Assembly (NCBI GenBank): GCA_015680685.1
Contig: MNCI01025010.1
Coordinates: forward strand, 154,106 to 218,105
Direction: 5' to 3'
Length of the DNA: 64,000 bases
Source: Gnetum montanum
Taxonomy: Eukaryota > Streptophyta > Gnetopsida > Gnetales > Gnetaceae
The notes beneath the pieces were generated by a model. That model had not been told where the DNA came from, did no database searches, and was given only the letters and a program-made list of their open reading frames with translations. Shown piece by piece: positions 11,010 to 22,693 of the stretch; within the stretch, counting starts at the first letter, position 1; every line of letters starts with the position of its first letter. The translations under genes and the position numbers were made by a program.

Positions 11010-11019
11010 TACCCCCATG
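11010..11019 (-). promoter_or_regulatory. B2 polypurine tract
   Basis: In the element's sense, CATGGGGGTA abuts the LTR start. B1 has the same string at 58530-58539 and B3 a close one at 17913-17922. It primes plus-strand DNA synthesis. Confidence 0.85.
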
Positions 11020-13014
11020 ACTAAATTAAAACTCATCCTCGAGTTCATTACAATGATATCGGGTAGGTATGGAATTATTGAGGGAAATGGAACTAATGGG
11101 ATGACATGTGAATGGATCATTATTACAAGACTTGATAAAACTGGTGTTCATAACAACAAGGGTGAACACCTTATTACATTGACATCAGGCCACATTTGGT
11201 AGCTTGAGAGAAAAGAGGAGAGAGAAGAGAAGAGAAGAAAAAAGAAGAAGTCTTGCTGCTGCCATTGCCTAGATTCTGCCTTTCGTTGTCCATCCGTAAG
11301 AGCATCATCAATCCTGCTCCTTGCATAGTTGCTTCTAGTACTGTTCCATTCCAAGTTCTCCTTCCAGATCCAGTCTATTATTGCCTAATCGCCATCTGCA
11401 CACACAACATAGTCTTATATTAGCAAGGGTAAATGAATTTCCATGTGGTTATATCTTGCTTCGGTGTAAGTCCATTGGCTAGGTTGTGGTATGGCTGATT
11501 GCGAATCTGGGAATATATAATTGATGACTACCAAAGGTGTAGGGGTTAGGAAGAAAATAAAAAAAATTCGGGGCTAGGAGAAAATCAAAAAAATCAAGCC
11601 CCGTACCCCCATGACTAATCACGAACCTCTGGTAGCGTTAGAATGGAGAAAGGAAAGGAGTAAGAAAGATAGATAAAAGGGACAACTAAAACATCGATGA
11701 AGTGGATGTTAAGATGGAATGAACAAAAGAGAATTAATTGCAAAATGTTAAGGGAAAGAAGTTAACTAATGCACCAAATAGGAATGTTAGTGGGTCCTCC
11801 CCAAAGTAGGCTCATGCCCTTAGTGCCCTAACAAACCCACATTCAAAGAGTTCGTAGGCTCTGGGAATGTCCTTTGGAACAAGAGTTAAAGTCTTAACCG
11901 TAAGAATTTACCAAAAAGAAAACAATGTATCTACCAAACTATACACTAATGATACAATTGGCAATGAGGTGAATAGTGGAGAGAAGGGTGGAGAGAAGAG
12001 GATGGAATGGAATCCCAAGAACAAGGTGGTGTACAGCCCCTTGTGTGTTGTATGATTAATGTGACTTAGAAAATCTCATTCCAATTCCAGCCTCATACCA
12101 ACCACATCTAGTGACTTCACATCAATGCACTTGGCCGAACCATCCACTGGAGTAACAAGAATGCATCGCCAAAAGCAACCACCATTCTGCTGAAACAAAG
12201 GAGAGAATGGGAAGCGAGAAGGGCCTTAGTTAGAGGGAACACTTGTGGTTCCATATCCAATGCTTGTAGCCCAAGTTTATTTCATCTAATGGGTGTTCTT
12301 TGAATCCTCACTTTGGTTTGTTTTGTTTGTTTTTTTTTTTGTGTTTTGTGTTTTTATGCATGAGAACCACACCATGTAAGGAATTTTTATTTTTATTACC
12401 TCAACTTCTGAAAATTGGGTAACATCAAAATGGCAAGAAAACTCAAGAAGAAAACATCCAAGCACCCAAGAGAATGGCCAACACAAATGCATCAAGTTCT
12501 CTTGAAGTCACACCCATTTCAAACCTTGAGTCCTTCCTTAGTTTGAGGAGTACCCAGTCACCGATTTGTTAAAGTTCTTATTAGAAAGGGGATTGTACAT
12601 TTCCAAGCCAAGAGAAACCATAGACTTTGGTGGATGGATGGATGAAGTGGACTCATTGCCTACCATATCAAAAGAATATACCTTAGTGTCAACATTATAA
12701 CTTTAAGGTAAAAGCCAAACATCAGCAATCAATGAAAAATAGTTCATACCATCATTCCGAACACTTATTAGGTGACGAACTTACATGGTGGATGGCACAC
12801 ACATACACACAAAATGGAAAAGTATAAAGATGTTGTAAAAAAAAATAGGAAAAGTTAAAGAAATTTGTAAAACAAAAACATNTACACACAAAATGGAAAA
12901 GTATAAAGATGTTGTAAAAAAAATAGGAAAAGTTAAAGAAATTTGTAAAACAAAAACATGTAAAACAAAAATGTGTAAAACAAAAACTTAAAAAGAACTG
13001 AGGGCCTCCAATGG
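11020..13014 (-). other. B2 3' non-coding region, no gene seen
   Basis: It corresponds to B1 56700-58530 by scattered matches, for instance the complement of 12361-12385 to GCGTGGTGTGGTTCTCA in B1. Short open frames lack any family signal. It contains the single-N assembly join at 12882. Confidence 0.6.
12804..12959. other. Single-N gap flanked by the same 77-bp sequence
   Basis: The 78 bases before the N at 12882 and the 77 after it are the same apart from one A in a homopolymer run. This is the signature of two contigs whose overlapping ends were joined without merging. The region is probably present once in the real chromosome. Confidence 0.85.
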
Positions 13015-14054
13015 TTAGCATAGGTGGCCATATCCCCCATGACTGAATTGTAAGGGAGAGATCTGAAATAATGAGTGCCTATTTGAATTTCGTAACAATG
13101 GCCAACTTCTCCCTGTTGATGTTCTTAGGTTGAGGGGTGGAAGTTGGCAACGCTCATATTCCAATGTGTCTATGCCCCTGCTATTAACATGAGTTTCCTT
13201 AGTTTGTTTCATGCATATTTGTTTGCTCTTTCGAGTAGCTGTCAACCACGGGGTGTCTACTACTGGTTGTGTGGTTGCTACATACAGGCATCTTTGTTTC
13301 AAAGTTTCAAGGGCACACCTGTTACATGGAGACATTTCCTCCATGTCATCACCTGATGAATTATTGTATGTGATGCATGAAACTTTCTTCTTCCTGATCT
13401 TTCCCTAAATATTTATCTTAGATATTTGCAAGGAAAGATCATGGATCCCTAGGTACACATCTACTGTACTTAGCCATGGCCTTCCCATTATAATTGGGAA
13501 GCCTCTTCCTTGTTAACATCAATCACTAGGAAATAGGCTAGGTATGACCACCCACACACAGTGGTGATGATGTCCTCCATGAATCCTAAGGGAATGGTGA
13601 TGGACTGGTCAGCCAGCTCTAGTTGGATGTTACTCTTCTTTAGTTGGTGCAAGTTCCAGGCTTGATACATTTCTCATGATATTAAATTAACTCTAGAACC
13701 TGAGTCAAGAAGAGCTTGATGTGGTGCATTTCTAGAGATTTGCAAATGAATTAAGGGGCACCCAGGGTCAGATAGTTTTCTGGGAAGGTGGCCAACCTTT
13801 ATCCAGTTAGTTATGATATGTGTCAACATAACCGTATGCATATAGTTCATTTGGACTGAAGGGTGCTGCGAAGGGTTAGATGATTGAGGCCTATACATGT
13901 ACTCAACTTCTTGTTGTTGTGAGAGTTTATCTAGGCTCCTGGTTCTGAAGAAGGGCCTCTTCTTTGTATAGTTGTGAGAACCAGCGCCAGGTTCAATATT
14001 TATAGCTCTCATAGCATTAGGTTGCTGCGGTTGAGTAGGTAATTCCCCTTGCAT
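13015..14054 (-). pseudogene. B2 aspartic protease and downstream spacer
   Basis: On the minus strand the protease core reads LLDSGSRVNLIS (13674-13715) with an intact D-S-G catalytic loop. This is better preserved than B1, where the G is S. Upstream is the GHLPRKLSDPG block shared with B1 near 53030. Downstream come the end-of-protease region (13440-13670) and a Cys-containing spacer CNRC...MQRC-like (13255-13330) that matches B1 53525-53570. Frames change around 13480 and 13430. The protease would mature Gag in the particle. After the spacer the element is deleted. Confidence 0.75.
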
Positions 14055-14468
14055 TGTTGGAATAGGTTGTATGGGAACTATAGGTGGAAGAGGTGCGGAT
14101 GGAGTTGGAGGATGGGATAAGTGTGAGATGCCTCCCAGGGAAGAAGGAGTCCTCCTGAAGTACTCCCGAACTTGGTAGTGACATTGGGGAGTAGTGTGAC
14201 CTGTAGAGTTACCTAGAGAAACCGGTTGTTGTACATAATAACCATAAGGATTGGGCTACCATTAAGGGTACTGTTGTGTTGGCGGTGGCATCCCCCATGA
14301 CTGTGGGTATTGCCACTACTGATGTTGTCCAATGGGCTGTGGTGGAGTTCCACTTGGATAATATGTTAGTGGTTGGTGGAACTGCCTTGGGTTACATTGT
14401 GAATAAGGTAACCTTCGGGGTGTTTGCCATTGGTTGAGTCTTGGATTTAGCGCATACACCCCAAACTC

Positions 14469-16358
14469 CTATAGATGTGAGATAACTGGGCAACATTCCT
14501 TAGGATGGTCAGAGTAGCAGGCCTCACATCCACTATCATTGTCTGTGTCAGAATTTACAGCCTCATCGGAGATAGCAATTTTCCCCTTACCCTTGTTATA
14601 TGCAGGGCTTGAATTTCTCTGCTTTGTTTTACCTTTGTTACTACTTTGTTCCTCCTTAGACTCTTCTACAATTTTCAAGACTGTTTCAATTCTTGAGTCT
14701 AAGAAATCCCCAATTTGATCCATCTTGGCCGATACCTTAGTTGTTAATTTTTGGATCAACAAAGTTTTTTGGTTCACCAACTCTTCGAGTGGTGACTCAT
14801 CTTCCTCATCACAGAATTTCACTCTCTTCTTTCGAAGGGAGGGATCGCAGTTGTATTCTTCTAGACTTTCCCTCTTACATAGTTCACCCTCTTCTTGTGC
14901 TACTTTTTCCAACAAGCTATGTACTTTATGGGCTCTAAGTTGTGACAAGCTCCCTTGGGCATAAGTCCCAAGGGTTCATCTCATTTCGTGCCTTAGCCCA
15001 TCCACAATGTGGTGAAGTTGATCCTACTGAGCGTACCCATGGACAGGGCAATGATGTAGTAATGTATAGTAGCAGGACATGGTAGCATCCAAGGGTTCAT
15101 AAGCACCTTGTTTCCAGCCTTGGATCTGCTTATGCAAATTGGACACTTTGGAGTACTTCTGATATTTATTGTTGAAAAGTTCAAGCATCGTACTCCACCT
15201 CCTGATGGTTTTCGGTTCTAAGGACCGGTACCAACTCTCTGCTTGTTTGATGAGTGTCCTTGGGAATAACTTAAGCTTTTGCCACTCATTTTCTATATTC
15301 TACAAGGCACAGGCATCATGGAATTCCTGTAAATGATGTTGTGGATTAGCGTTATATCCTCCTTCAAAACATGGGATGTTATTTATGTCCAAACGCTTGA
15401 TCCGACTGTCTTTTAAGTGCCTTGTGGGAATCCTAACAACATCTGTAATGTCAAGCATACTTTGGGTTGTGAGTAGGGGTTTTTCATGATCATTTCTTTC
15501 ATGACGTTTGTGATGTCTTCGTGGTTCCCTACTCTCCCTACGTCCTTGCCCTCGTCCTATCTCTTGACCTTCTTGTTGAGGTCTCTCATCTTCTTTACCT
15601 TTACCCTCACCATTATGTTCATGATGGCTGTGCCCAGATGTGGAAGGAGAGTGTGAGTGGTGAGATGAAGGAGAAGAGGAAGGGGAGCCATCACCATGGC
15701 AATGTTTCTTACCTTCTCTTCGGCTACTTCAGCCTTGATCGTTATAATGATCTAAGTGTCTGTCCTTAGTGTGAGTGGTTGTTCCTTCCATGAATAGTTG
15801 GTGTTCATGGGGATCAGAACCTGTAGTATGTACATTTGATTGAAGACTCTGATGCCTAACCTCTTCACCATCATGAGGAGGGGGAACATCATTTGCTAAA
15901 GAACCCATTATGAGGGGTTCCTCATTTCCTATTTCACTAAGGACCTGTGGGGCTTTGCCCTTTAGCAGTGTATGTTGACTCACCTGCCTTAAGTCCCTTT
16001 TACATTGCACAGTTGTGGGATAATAATCTCTCATGTCAAAGTCCTCAGTAACGTATTCAATGAATATTTCTTGCATGCCAATCTATGCCAAGGCATGGAA
16101 GAGCATGTTCGGGACAGATCGATCTGGTGGTAAAACTATGTTACCAAACAAATCTCTGCAGTGTAGCTATTCATCTTGATGAAGGATAAAAGTGTAATCA
16201 GGAATATACTCATTAAGATGAGTATATGTTATCTTATATTGTTTAGGACTTGGCTGATTGTGGTTATGTATTGTATGCTGCAGACTGTCTCTAGTGTTAG
16301 TCGTAGGTGGTGAATTAGATTTGTGAGAAGAAGTCATTTTTATCGGTGTGCTATTCAC
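14469..16358 (-). pseudogene. gag: B2 gag (Athila-like), decayed
   Basis: Minus-strand frames at 16358-16167, 16076-15729 and 14948-14469 line up in order with B1 gag (50465-52358). The first carries HLNEYIPDYTFILHQDE, matching HPDEYIPNFTFILHQDE-like sequence in B1 near 50580. The middle, between 15729 and 14948, holds the capsid core in broken frames. The last part has RAHKVHSLLEKVAQEEGELCKRES, then an acidic ESPLEE block and a lysine-rich tail ending in a C-x2-C-x4-H-like cluster near 14490. The start at 16337 or 16358 is not decided. Confidence 0.75.
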
Positions 16359-16460
16359 CGTTATATAAGTTCTTATTTAACTAATTAACCCAAAGGTTTG
16401 TTAAGGCTCACAACGATGTGAATGATTTCCTTATGTTCTAATTGGCGTACAAACACTTAG

Positions 16461-16478
16461 TCCCCATAAACGGTGCCA
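16461..16478 (-). promoter_or_regulatory. B2 primer binding site, tRNA-Asp type
   Basis: In the element's sense, TGGCACCGTTTATGGGGA starts one base after the LTR end. From knowledge of plant tRNA-Asp (3' end ...CCCCGGCAACGGCGCCA) the expected site is TGGCGCCGTTGCCGGGGA, which this matches at 14 of 18 positions. Athila-like elements commonly use this tRNA. Confidence 0.8.
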
Positions 16479-16479
16479 A

Positions 16480-17386
16480 TGATGAGTGGCCGGTATCCCT
16501 ACACTCAACCATATGAATACGAGCATCGCATGCATGATCTAGTTGAACTCCACAGACTAAATGCCTACACACCGCTTGGAACACTTGGGGTTAATTAATC
16601 GTTGTCTTCCCAGGCTTGCTTGTATCTGTCACGGTGTATGGTTAAGCAAGTCTGAGGTATATGATTTTTATGGTATTTTCTGATTTTATGTCTTCTACAC
16701 TATGAGGAAAAGGTTGAGAAACTAAGAATAACTCTAACTAATGCACTAAGTCCCTAGCGTCAGCATCTGTTCCCACTTACTGTACACACCCTGAACTATG
16801 CAACTGTGGCTACCAAATGCTAATCGTTATTGGGATCACCACACATAATGCACGTGCTCGAAGTGGTCGTACTAAGGCACTTAACTAACCTAAGTGTGAT
16901 AAGCATGCATTCCTCAGCTAACCGTACACATTCTTGAATGCTCGTAACCAAGTTGTACTTATCCCACATTTAGGAGTTTAGGGTGAGAGAGACTAATCAC
17001 GATGAGTAACTGATTCCTTGACTAACCGTACACATTCGTAAATGCTCGTAATCAAGTCGTACTCATACCACACTAATGCAGGTAATAAATAATAGGTAGG
17101 AAATAACAAGTAATAAACCTATCCATGTACTGTAGGGTTTACCGACAAAGCTCATCTTTATTGCCGTACACAACTTGCGTTCAGGTACAAAGCTACTCGA
17201 ATAAAGATCTATTTACTTGGGGTCTCCTACTGCGGGCACATGGAAAAATAATCTATCTCTGGGGTGATCAATCTGCTAGAGCTTCACTACTTTAAGCCTA
17301 GGATGATGAATAAGGGGAGTGCCACCTCTTATTTATAGATATGGTGGCGGATTGCGATATCGCATACGCGATATCGCGTCCCATCA
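16480..17386 (-). repeat. B2 5' LTR
   Basis: It is 907 bp. The U3 palindrome GATATCGCATACGCGATATC lies at 17356-17375, and a TATA box (complement of TATTTATA, 17330-17337) follows in the element's sense. It has fewer palindrome units than the 3' copy, which accounts for the length difference. Confidence 0.9.
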
Positions 17387-17391
17387 ATATT

Positions 17392-17922
17392 GTTTGAACT
17401 TTTTTAAATTTAATGGACCACTTATCCATTTTATCCTATTTTTTAGCCTTTCTAGTAACACTATTAATTAAGTATATCCACCATAATCACAACCTAGTTA
17501 GGTGTAACTACCAATGAGACAAGGTACTTCAAAGCTATATGTTACACATTACATACTAATTCGCAATTCTATTGTTATTGCAATGGGAAGCATAGACTAG
17601 AAGTAGGACTACCTTCACCAAAGGATAGGTAGTAGCACCTTATGATGAGGACTCTTCATAATCATTGAATGTTCTTCCTCACTCTTTAGCTACCAAGAGG
17701 TGTTGGATGTTGGTTTTATCCACAGTGTTCACTTCTCTTATAATGAACACCCAATTTTGTAAAATATTATAAATCCATATACTTAGGCAGTTAGAATCTA
17801 TTTTTTCCATATGAGTCAGTCTGAGTGTTAGTCAATAATCCCATACCTACCCAATATTTTGTAAGAAACATGTTCCTCCTCTTCTTCACTTGAGGATGAG
17901 TTTTCATTTAGTCATGGGGATA
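17392..17922 (+). other. B3 3' non-coding region, second part, with polypurine tract
   Basis: It continues B3 after the B2 insertion. CCAATATTTTGTAAGAAACA near 17850 matches B1 near 58490 (CCAATATTTTGTAAAGAACT), and TCATGGGGATA at 17912-17922 is the polypurine tract next to the LTR. Confidence 0.75.
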
Positions 17923-18742
17923 TGATGAATTGTATATTGAAACTCTCTAATATCAGAGCCCAAGACATGATGTTGAATATATGATATTGTGGGGTATATG
18001 CCAACCTATAAATATAGTGCTTGGGCTCATAATTTTTAAATAGTTTTTCATCAATTCTTACATAGAGTAACACAGTTCTTGTAGTTTAGTCATTCTAGAG
18101 TTGGAATATTTGTAAGTGCCTGCAATAGAAGTCTAAGTGTGTACAGACCTTTATTTGAGCACTAATGTACTTAAGCATAGTAGTGTGATAGGAGTAAAGA
18201 TAAGCCCTTTTGATAATCATTGTAGCACTGAGAATAAATTAGTGTTTTCTTTTAATGCATTTATTATTCATGCACTTTACTTTAATGCATTTTCATTAAG
18301 TAATTAATTTCAAGTGCTTAATGAACACAATCACAACCACCTTGAGCATATGTGTAGTACTTGGCAACCTAGAAATGCTTAATGTTTGGTAACCCAACAA
18401 TGCTACATGCATTCAAGATGTGTTCGATGAGTGGAAATGAGTACTTATGTTAGGCTAGCTATGTAGTAGATTAATTAGATATTAAATTCTCATACCTTTC
18501 ATTCTTGTTTTAGGCAATTAAACTTATAAAATACAAAATGATATAAATCGTATATCTCAGTTGCACTTAACCATATACTTGTACCTCACGAGTGGAACTG
18601 AGAAGAAAACGATCATTTTGATTAGATTTCACATCTTAGAACTAGTGTACTTAAGAACTTAAGATCTATAGAATTCAATTGGATCATGCATGAACGCTTG
18701 TGATTTGTATGGTTGGGTGTAGGCGTACCTCAACACTCATCA
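17923..18742 (+). repeat. B3 3' LTR
   Basis: It runs from TGATGAATT to CACTCATCA, 820 bp, with TATAAATA at 18007-18014. The end matches the ends of the B1 LTRs (GTATGGTTG...ACTCATCA). It is more diverged from the B1 and B2 LTRs than those are from each other, so B3 is probably older. Its U3 palindromes have decayed to GATGTTG/ATGATATTG-like remnants. Confidence 0.85.
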
Positions 18743-19859
18743 CTAATAATATTTAATAGAATTCCATGTAATTTGATAGTTTTTTGAAATAATAAATGAG
18801 AAACATAAGAAGCATTATTACTCATTCTACATGAAATAAAATAAGCCATCTTTTTATATCTATATATGACAAAAAGGATAGAACCATAACTAGATTTTAT
18901 TCTTGGAATGTGTTAGAATATACTTTTAAGTTAAGATATAGTCATTAGTTTCTTAACTTAATTCATTAGTAGTTACAAATCATTATAAAGATTCATCAAG
19001 AGTCATAAGTTCTCATGAGATACAAAATAATTCAAGTTCATACTTTGTGAATAGATATATTAGAAGAATATAATAAGCATATAACATATGATAATAATGT
19101 AAATCCATAAGAAGAACCAAAAACATTGGACTAATAGTAGAAGAAAGGATTCATAATAAAAAAGTTTATGAAAAGTGATGATCTATAAAAGTACGAATAG
19201 AAGAAAGCTCTAAGTTAGAAGTATAAGAAGAAGAAAAAGAAGAAGTAGCACTTTTTCCTATCAAATGATACTTAAAGAAGAAGAAAAGTAGACAAGTTGA
19301 AGTCCTAAATATGTCCAACACCAAAACGTAGACTGGTACATCATAGAACTAAAAACTTCAACAATAGTAAGATGAATTAAGGTGTCACAAAGATAAGAAT
19401 TTATGAATACTACTTAAGGGAGAAGAACATGCTATGTTGTGGTAGTAGTCCATTAGATATCATAAGAGAAGCTATTCCAACTTAGTGATGGATTGCCAAA
19501 GGAGTCCAAATTGACATAGCTCATGTAAGACTAAGGATAATAACTTACAGTAAGCTGACTAATGAACATCATAAGTATTCTATTGACACATGATATAAAG
19601 TAGATGTAATCCAAAAATAAGGTGCATTACTAGAAGTAGAGCAACTCTATTGAAACATATGAAATTCTTATAATCTTAGTATAATCAAATATGGAATAAT
19701 AAAAATCTTAAAGATAATGATTATAAACTACCAAAACTATAAATAATACTTGTTATTAACTATCTACAATAGCTTATGACTAGTACTAAGTTACAAAATC
19801 AAGTTAATATAAATCTATTTATCATAAGAGGATTCATAAGTAATCAAGCAGCTAAGAAT
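18743..19859. other. AT-rich stretch, nothing assigned
   Basis: I see no coding domain. It is the target into which B3 inserted and may be the 3' end of element F: on the minus strand a TATATAGATATAAAAAG stretch (near 18858) could be an LTR TATA region. That is weak, and no LTR pair was found. Confidence 0.3.
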
Positions 19860-20899
19860 TATGATACTTATATATATAAAATGTTATGAAGAGTAGTTAT
19901 CTTAAAGAAGAGAGTTATGATCCTACAATCTTACTTCCTATCCATAGATCGCAATATATTAGAGTTTCTATATGGTATGAAATGAAACTCCAATAGAATG
20001 TCACACATGAAGTCTATAGAAATACTTTTCCAAGGAGTGTTTATGACTAAAAATAGCATGTAATGCCCATAAACTTCTTTCTTCTTAATTTTGAAACTTT
20101 AATAAACATAACATTCCTTAAAAAATTTAACAACATTTCTATGCATACCTAGCCATGTCAACATTATGCTTTTCTTCCAAAATATTTTCACTAAAATTAA
20201 GATAACCATAGTATGAGTTGGTCATGAGTGTATTTCTTTAGCAAGGCTATTAAGGTGTGAGTCACAACAAGTTGAGTACCAATTGGAATGAATCAAGAGA
20301 GGATTCAAAACTAGTATGATTTCAATTTTGTCATTCTTGAAAATAATAACATGTTAGACATGATAATCCTTCCATTTATTAGCCTATTCCAACAAAGAAA
20401 AACTTAAAGATTTTCATATATTACAAAATTTAGTATCACTAGGGAACAATTTAGTAAAAGATTCAAAATTGATAAAGCATCTACTACAACATTAGATTTT
20501 TCACTTCTATGCTTAAGAAGAAAATGGAATCCTTGAAGTTGCTCTACCCATTTCACATATTTAGCACTAGGATTCTTTTGAAAATTCAAAAACTAAGTGT
20601 ATTATGAATAGTAAGCAAAAGAAATTTAGCTTTCAATAAGTAATGTCTCCATGTTTAATGCTTTTAGTATAGCATATAACCCTTTGTCATATACATTATA
20701 ATTTTTCCTAGGCTCATTCAATATAAAAGAATAAAATGGGCTTACCTTTTTATGAAATATTACCATGAATATTAAGTTCATTTGCATCCACCTCCACTTC
20801 AAAAAGCTCAAGGAAGTTTCAAATTTCCAATACCAAAGTACTAAAAATCTTTTCCTTGAAGATTTTGAATGACTTTTCTTCTTCATCACTCAATATGAA
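19860..20899 (-). pseudogene. F RNase H and integrase-core start, decayed
   Basis: 20889-20626 holds a region with NYNVYDKGLYAILKALN, the place of the RNase H E-x-x-h motif. 20589-20404 holds KYVKWVEQLQGFHFLLKHR followed by VVDALS, the typical end of Ty3 RNase H (h-K-x2-S...N-x-VADALS). Near 20063-20005 TPWKSISIDFMCDILLE matches the integrase core entry (PW-x-xh-x-hDF). After that only scattered similarity can be followed to about 19860. Confidence 0.65.
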
Positions 20900-21990
20900 A
20901 GCTAAATTATTCTTCAAATAAGATAATATAAATTATAAAATATAACAAAAATTTATAATAAATATCCTACAAAAATAAATTAAACTAAGAAATATTTCAC
21001 CTCTTCCACATCTCTATGTGATGAACACTTCTTAATTATATTAATCTTGTTTGGCTTTATCTTTACTTGATTCTTGAAGATATCATGATTTAAAAGCATA
21101 ATTTTATTCATGAAATGACATATCTCTGAATTGATAACTAAATGAGATTTTTGAAAACATGATTACACCATTCTCAAGTATTTCACATGATCATCTTCAT
21201 ACGATAAACCAAAATATTATCAAGGAATATGATGCAACATTTGTCAATTAAATACCTCAAAACATCATGCATGGATCTCATGAATGTTGCTAGAGCATTG
21301 GTAAGCCTAAACAACATAACTAACCACTCATATAAATCATTAAATATTTTGATAGTGTTCCATTTATCCTAGAGCCTAATTCTAATTTGATGATTACCAC
21401 CTTTTAAATCAATCTTATAAAATATTTACATTCGTTAAAACATCTAGAATGTTATCCATTCTAGGAATATAAAACATATATTTGAATGCTATCATATTTA
21501 TAGCCATATAATTAATACACATTATCGTCTCATCCATTTCCTTAAAAAATATCATGGTTGGAATGACACATGTAAAAATATATTTCTTGATGAAAACATT
21601 AGAAAGTAACTCAATCACTTGCTTGTGAAGTTTCTCCCTTTGATGTGAAGTCATCCTGTAAGCTCTTTTATTTGGCCTAGTATCTCTATACATGAAATCA
21701 ATTTGATGTTGGATGGATCTCATTAATGGAAGTTCTTCCAACTTTCCTTTTAATACATAAGAAAGTTCTTATGCTAAAGGTTGTACCATTGTTGGAAGTT
21801 CATGTTGTGAATCCTCTTTAGATGATATAATGATAGAAACAATCATATAACCATGATCAATTTCTTCATGATCTTGAATATACTCGTTCTTACTAAGAAA
21901 AACCAAAGAAGAACTAGTTGAATTATTCACTTCATTTACTAAAATGTCATGGGAATCAACTAGTGTATCTCATATTTCCTAGGGACTAAC
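20900..21990 (-). pseudogene. F reverse transcriptase, decayed
   Basis: The clear block is 21741-21415 with RSIQHQIDF near the start, then YRMTSHQREKLHKQVIELL, CVIPTMIFFKE (usually hVPKKDG) and CINYMAINMIAFKYMFYIPR (usually CVDYRALNKhT...YPhPR). A frameshift follows near 21415. Further on come DLKGGNHQIRIRL, EWLVMLFRLTNALATFM and FLDNILVY, the last being the place of the catalytic F-x-DD; the second Asp is now Asn. The enzyme would copy element RNA to DNA; this copy cannot. Confidence 0.7.
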
Positions 21991-22690
21991 TAAGTATTTC
22001 TTACACCATTAAAAATAGCCTTATTATCATAATTTCATGATTTATTAGAAATTTTCTAGGGTTCTCATGTATTCCATGTTCTTTCCTTATGTGTCATGTT
22101 CATAAGTCATGTAACTTATGGATCTACAAGGTTTATGTGGTTAGGAGTTTTAGTTTTTCAAAATGAACTTTATAAAATAAAATGCAGACATGTGCATGTG
22201 CATAAAGTAGTAAATTTAGTGAAGTGAGGTGTCATAGTAGGAGCTGTAGTCGTGAACAACATACCCATAGTTCATTAGTAGAGTCATGAAGTGTTAAACA
22301 TGTAAAAAGATGCTCTAGGAGTGGATTAGTAATGAGAGTAATAGTGGCCATGCATGGCCACTTAAACCTATATAAGTCATGCTCAATTTTTTGTTGGAAA
22401 TCTTAAGAGAGGGATTTATTTTTTAAATATTTTAGGTGTTCATTCCAATTGTGCTCGGTTGAAGTATTTTAATATCATTTTGCTCTTTCTTATTTTCATT
22501 TCTACAAAGCTTTGATCTCAATCTTTTTTCATGTTTATAGTCACTTACATGTTTATATATTAATCTCACTTTCTCATTTTTGCTCTCATTTCATAATTAA
22601 TCTTCCAAGTTATCAATTATTTTACATATTCTCATTCCATTTTCTTAGGTGCATAATTTTACAAGCTTTTGTTAGTTTCAATGATTTTTA
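21991..22690. other. AT-rich, promoter-like palindrome and TATA, otherwise nothing assigned
   Basis: I see no coding sequence. A 20-bp perfect palindrome, AGTGGCCATGCATGGCCACT (22343-22362), is followed six bases later by CTATATAAG. That is an LTR- or promoter-like arrangement, but no paired copy was found. Confidence 0.35.
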
Positions 22691-22693
22691 GAG

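Larger units (their letters stand above)
10055..17386 (-). mobile_element. Element B2: full-length but pol-deleted Athila-like element
   Basis: The element is bounded by two LTRs (10055-11009 and 16480-17386) that begin TGATG and end CATCA in its own sense, and flanked by ATATT on both sides. The primer site lies at 16461-16478 and the polypurine tract at 11010-11019. It encodes gag and protease on the minus strand. RT, RNase H and integrase are missing: after the spacer that follows protease (about 13015) the sequence jumps to what corresponds to B1 about 56700, past integrase. At 7332 bp it is about 2.6 kb shorter than B1. Ends needed for mobilisation in trans look intact. Confidence 0.9.
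8660..18742 (+). mobile_element. Element B3: 3' part of an Athila-like Ty3 element, split by A and B2
   Basis: The visible sequence is 8660-10054 plus 17392-18742; the rest lies left of the window. It starts in the integrase tail, continues through a long 3' non-coding region, then a polypurine tract (TCATGGGGATA, 17912-17922) and the 3' LTR (17923-18742). B2 interrupts it with a perfect 5-bp duplication, ATATT, at 10050-10054 and 17387-17391. Order, spacing and sequence match the complete relative B1. Its own target duplication cannot be checked; the five bases after it are CTAAT. Confidence 0.8.
19860..21990 (-). mobile_element. Element F: chromovirus-like Ty3 pol remnant
   Basis: On the minus strand, reading down from 21990, come the RT entry, RT core, RNase H and the start of the integrase core, in the order expected for Ty3 pol. 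There are many frameshifts. No gag, chromodomain or convincing LTRs are seen. Motifs (RSIQHQIDF, YRMTSHQREKL, YEWLVM-type) fit chromoviruses such as Tekay/CRM-like elements rather than the Athila or Tat groups here. The sequence is much more AT-rich than the other elements, consistent with age. Confidence 0.65.

Noticed and set aside
12752-13021. Minus-strand frame with repeated CFCFTNFFNFSYFF
   Set aside because: It spans the N at 12882 and owes its length to the unmerged overlap.
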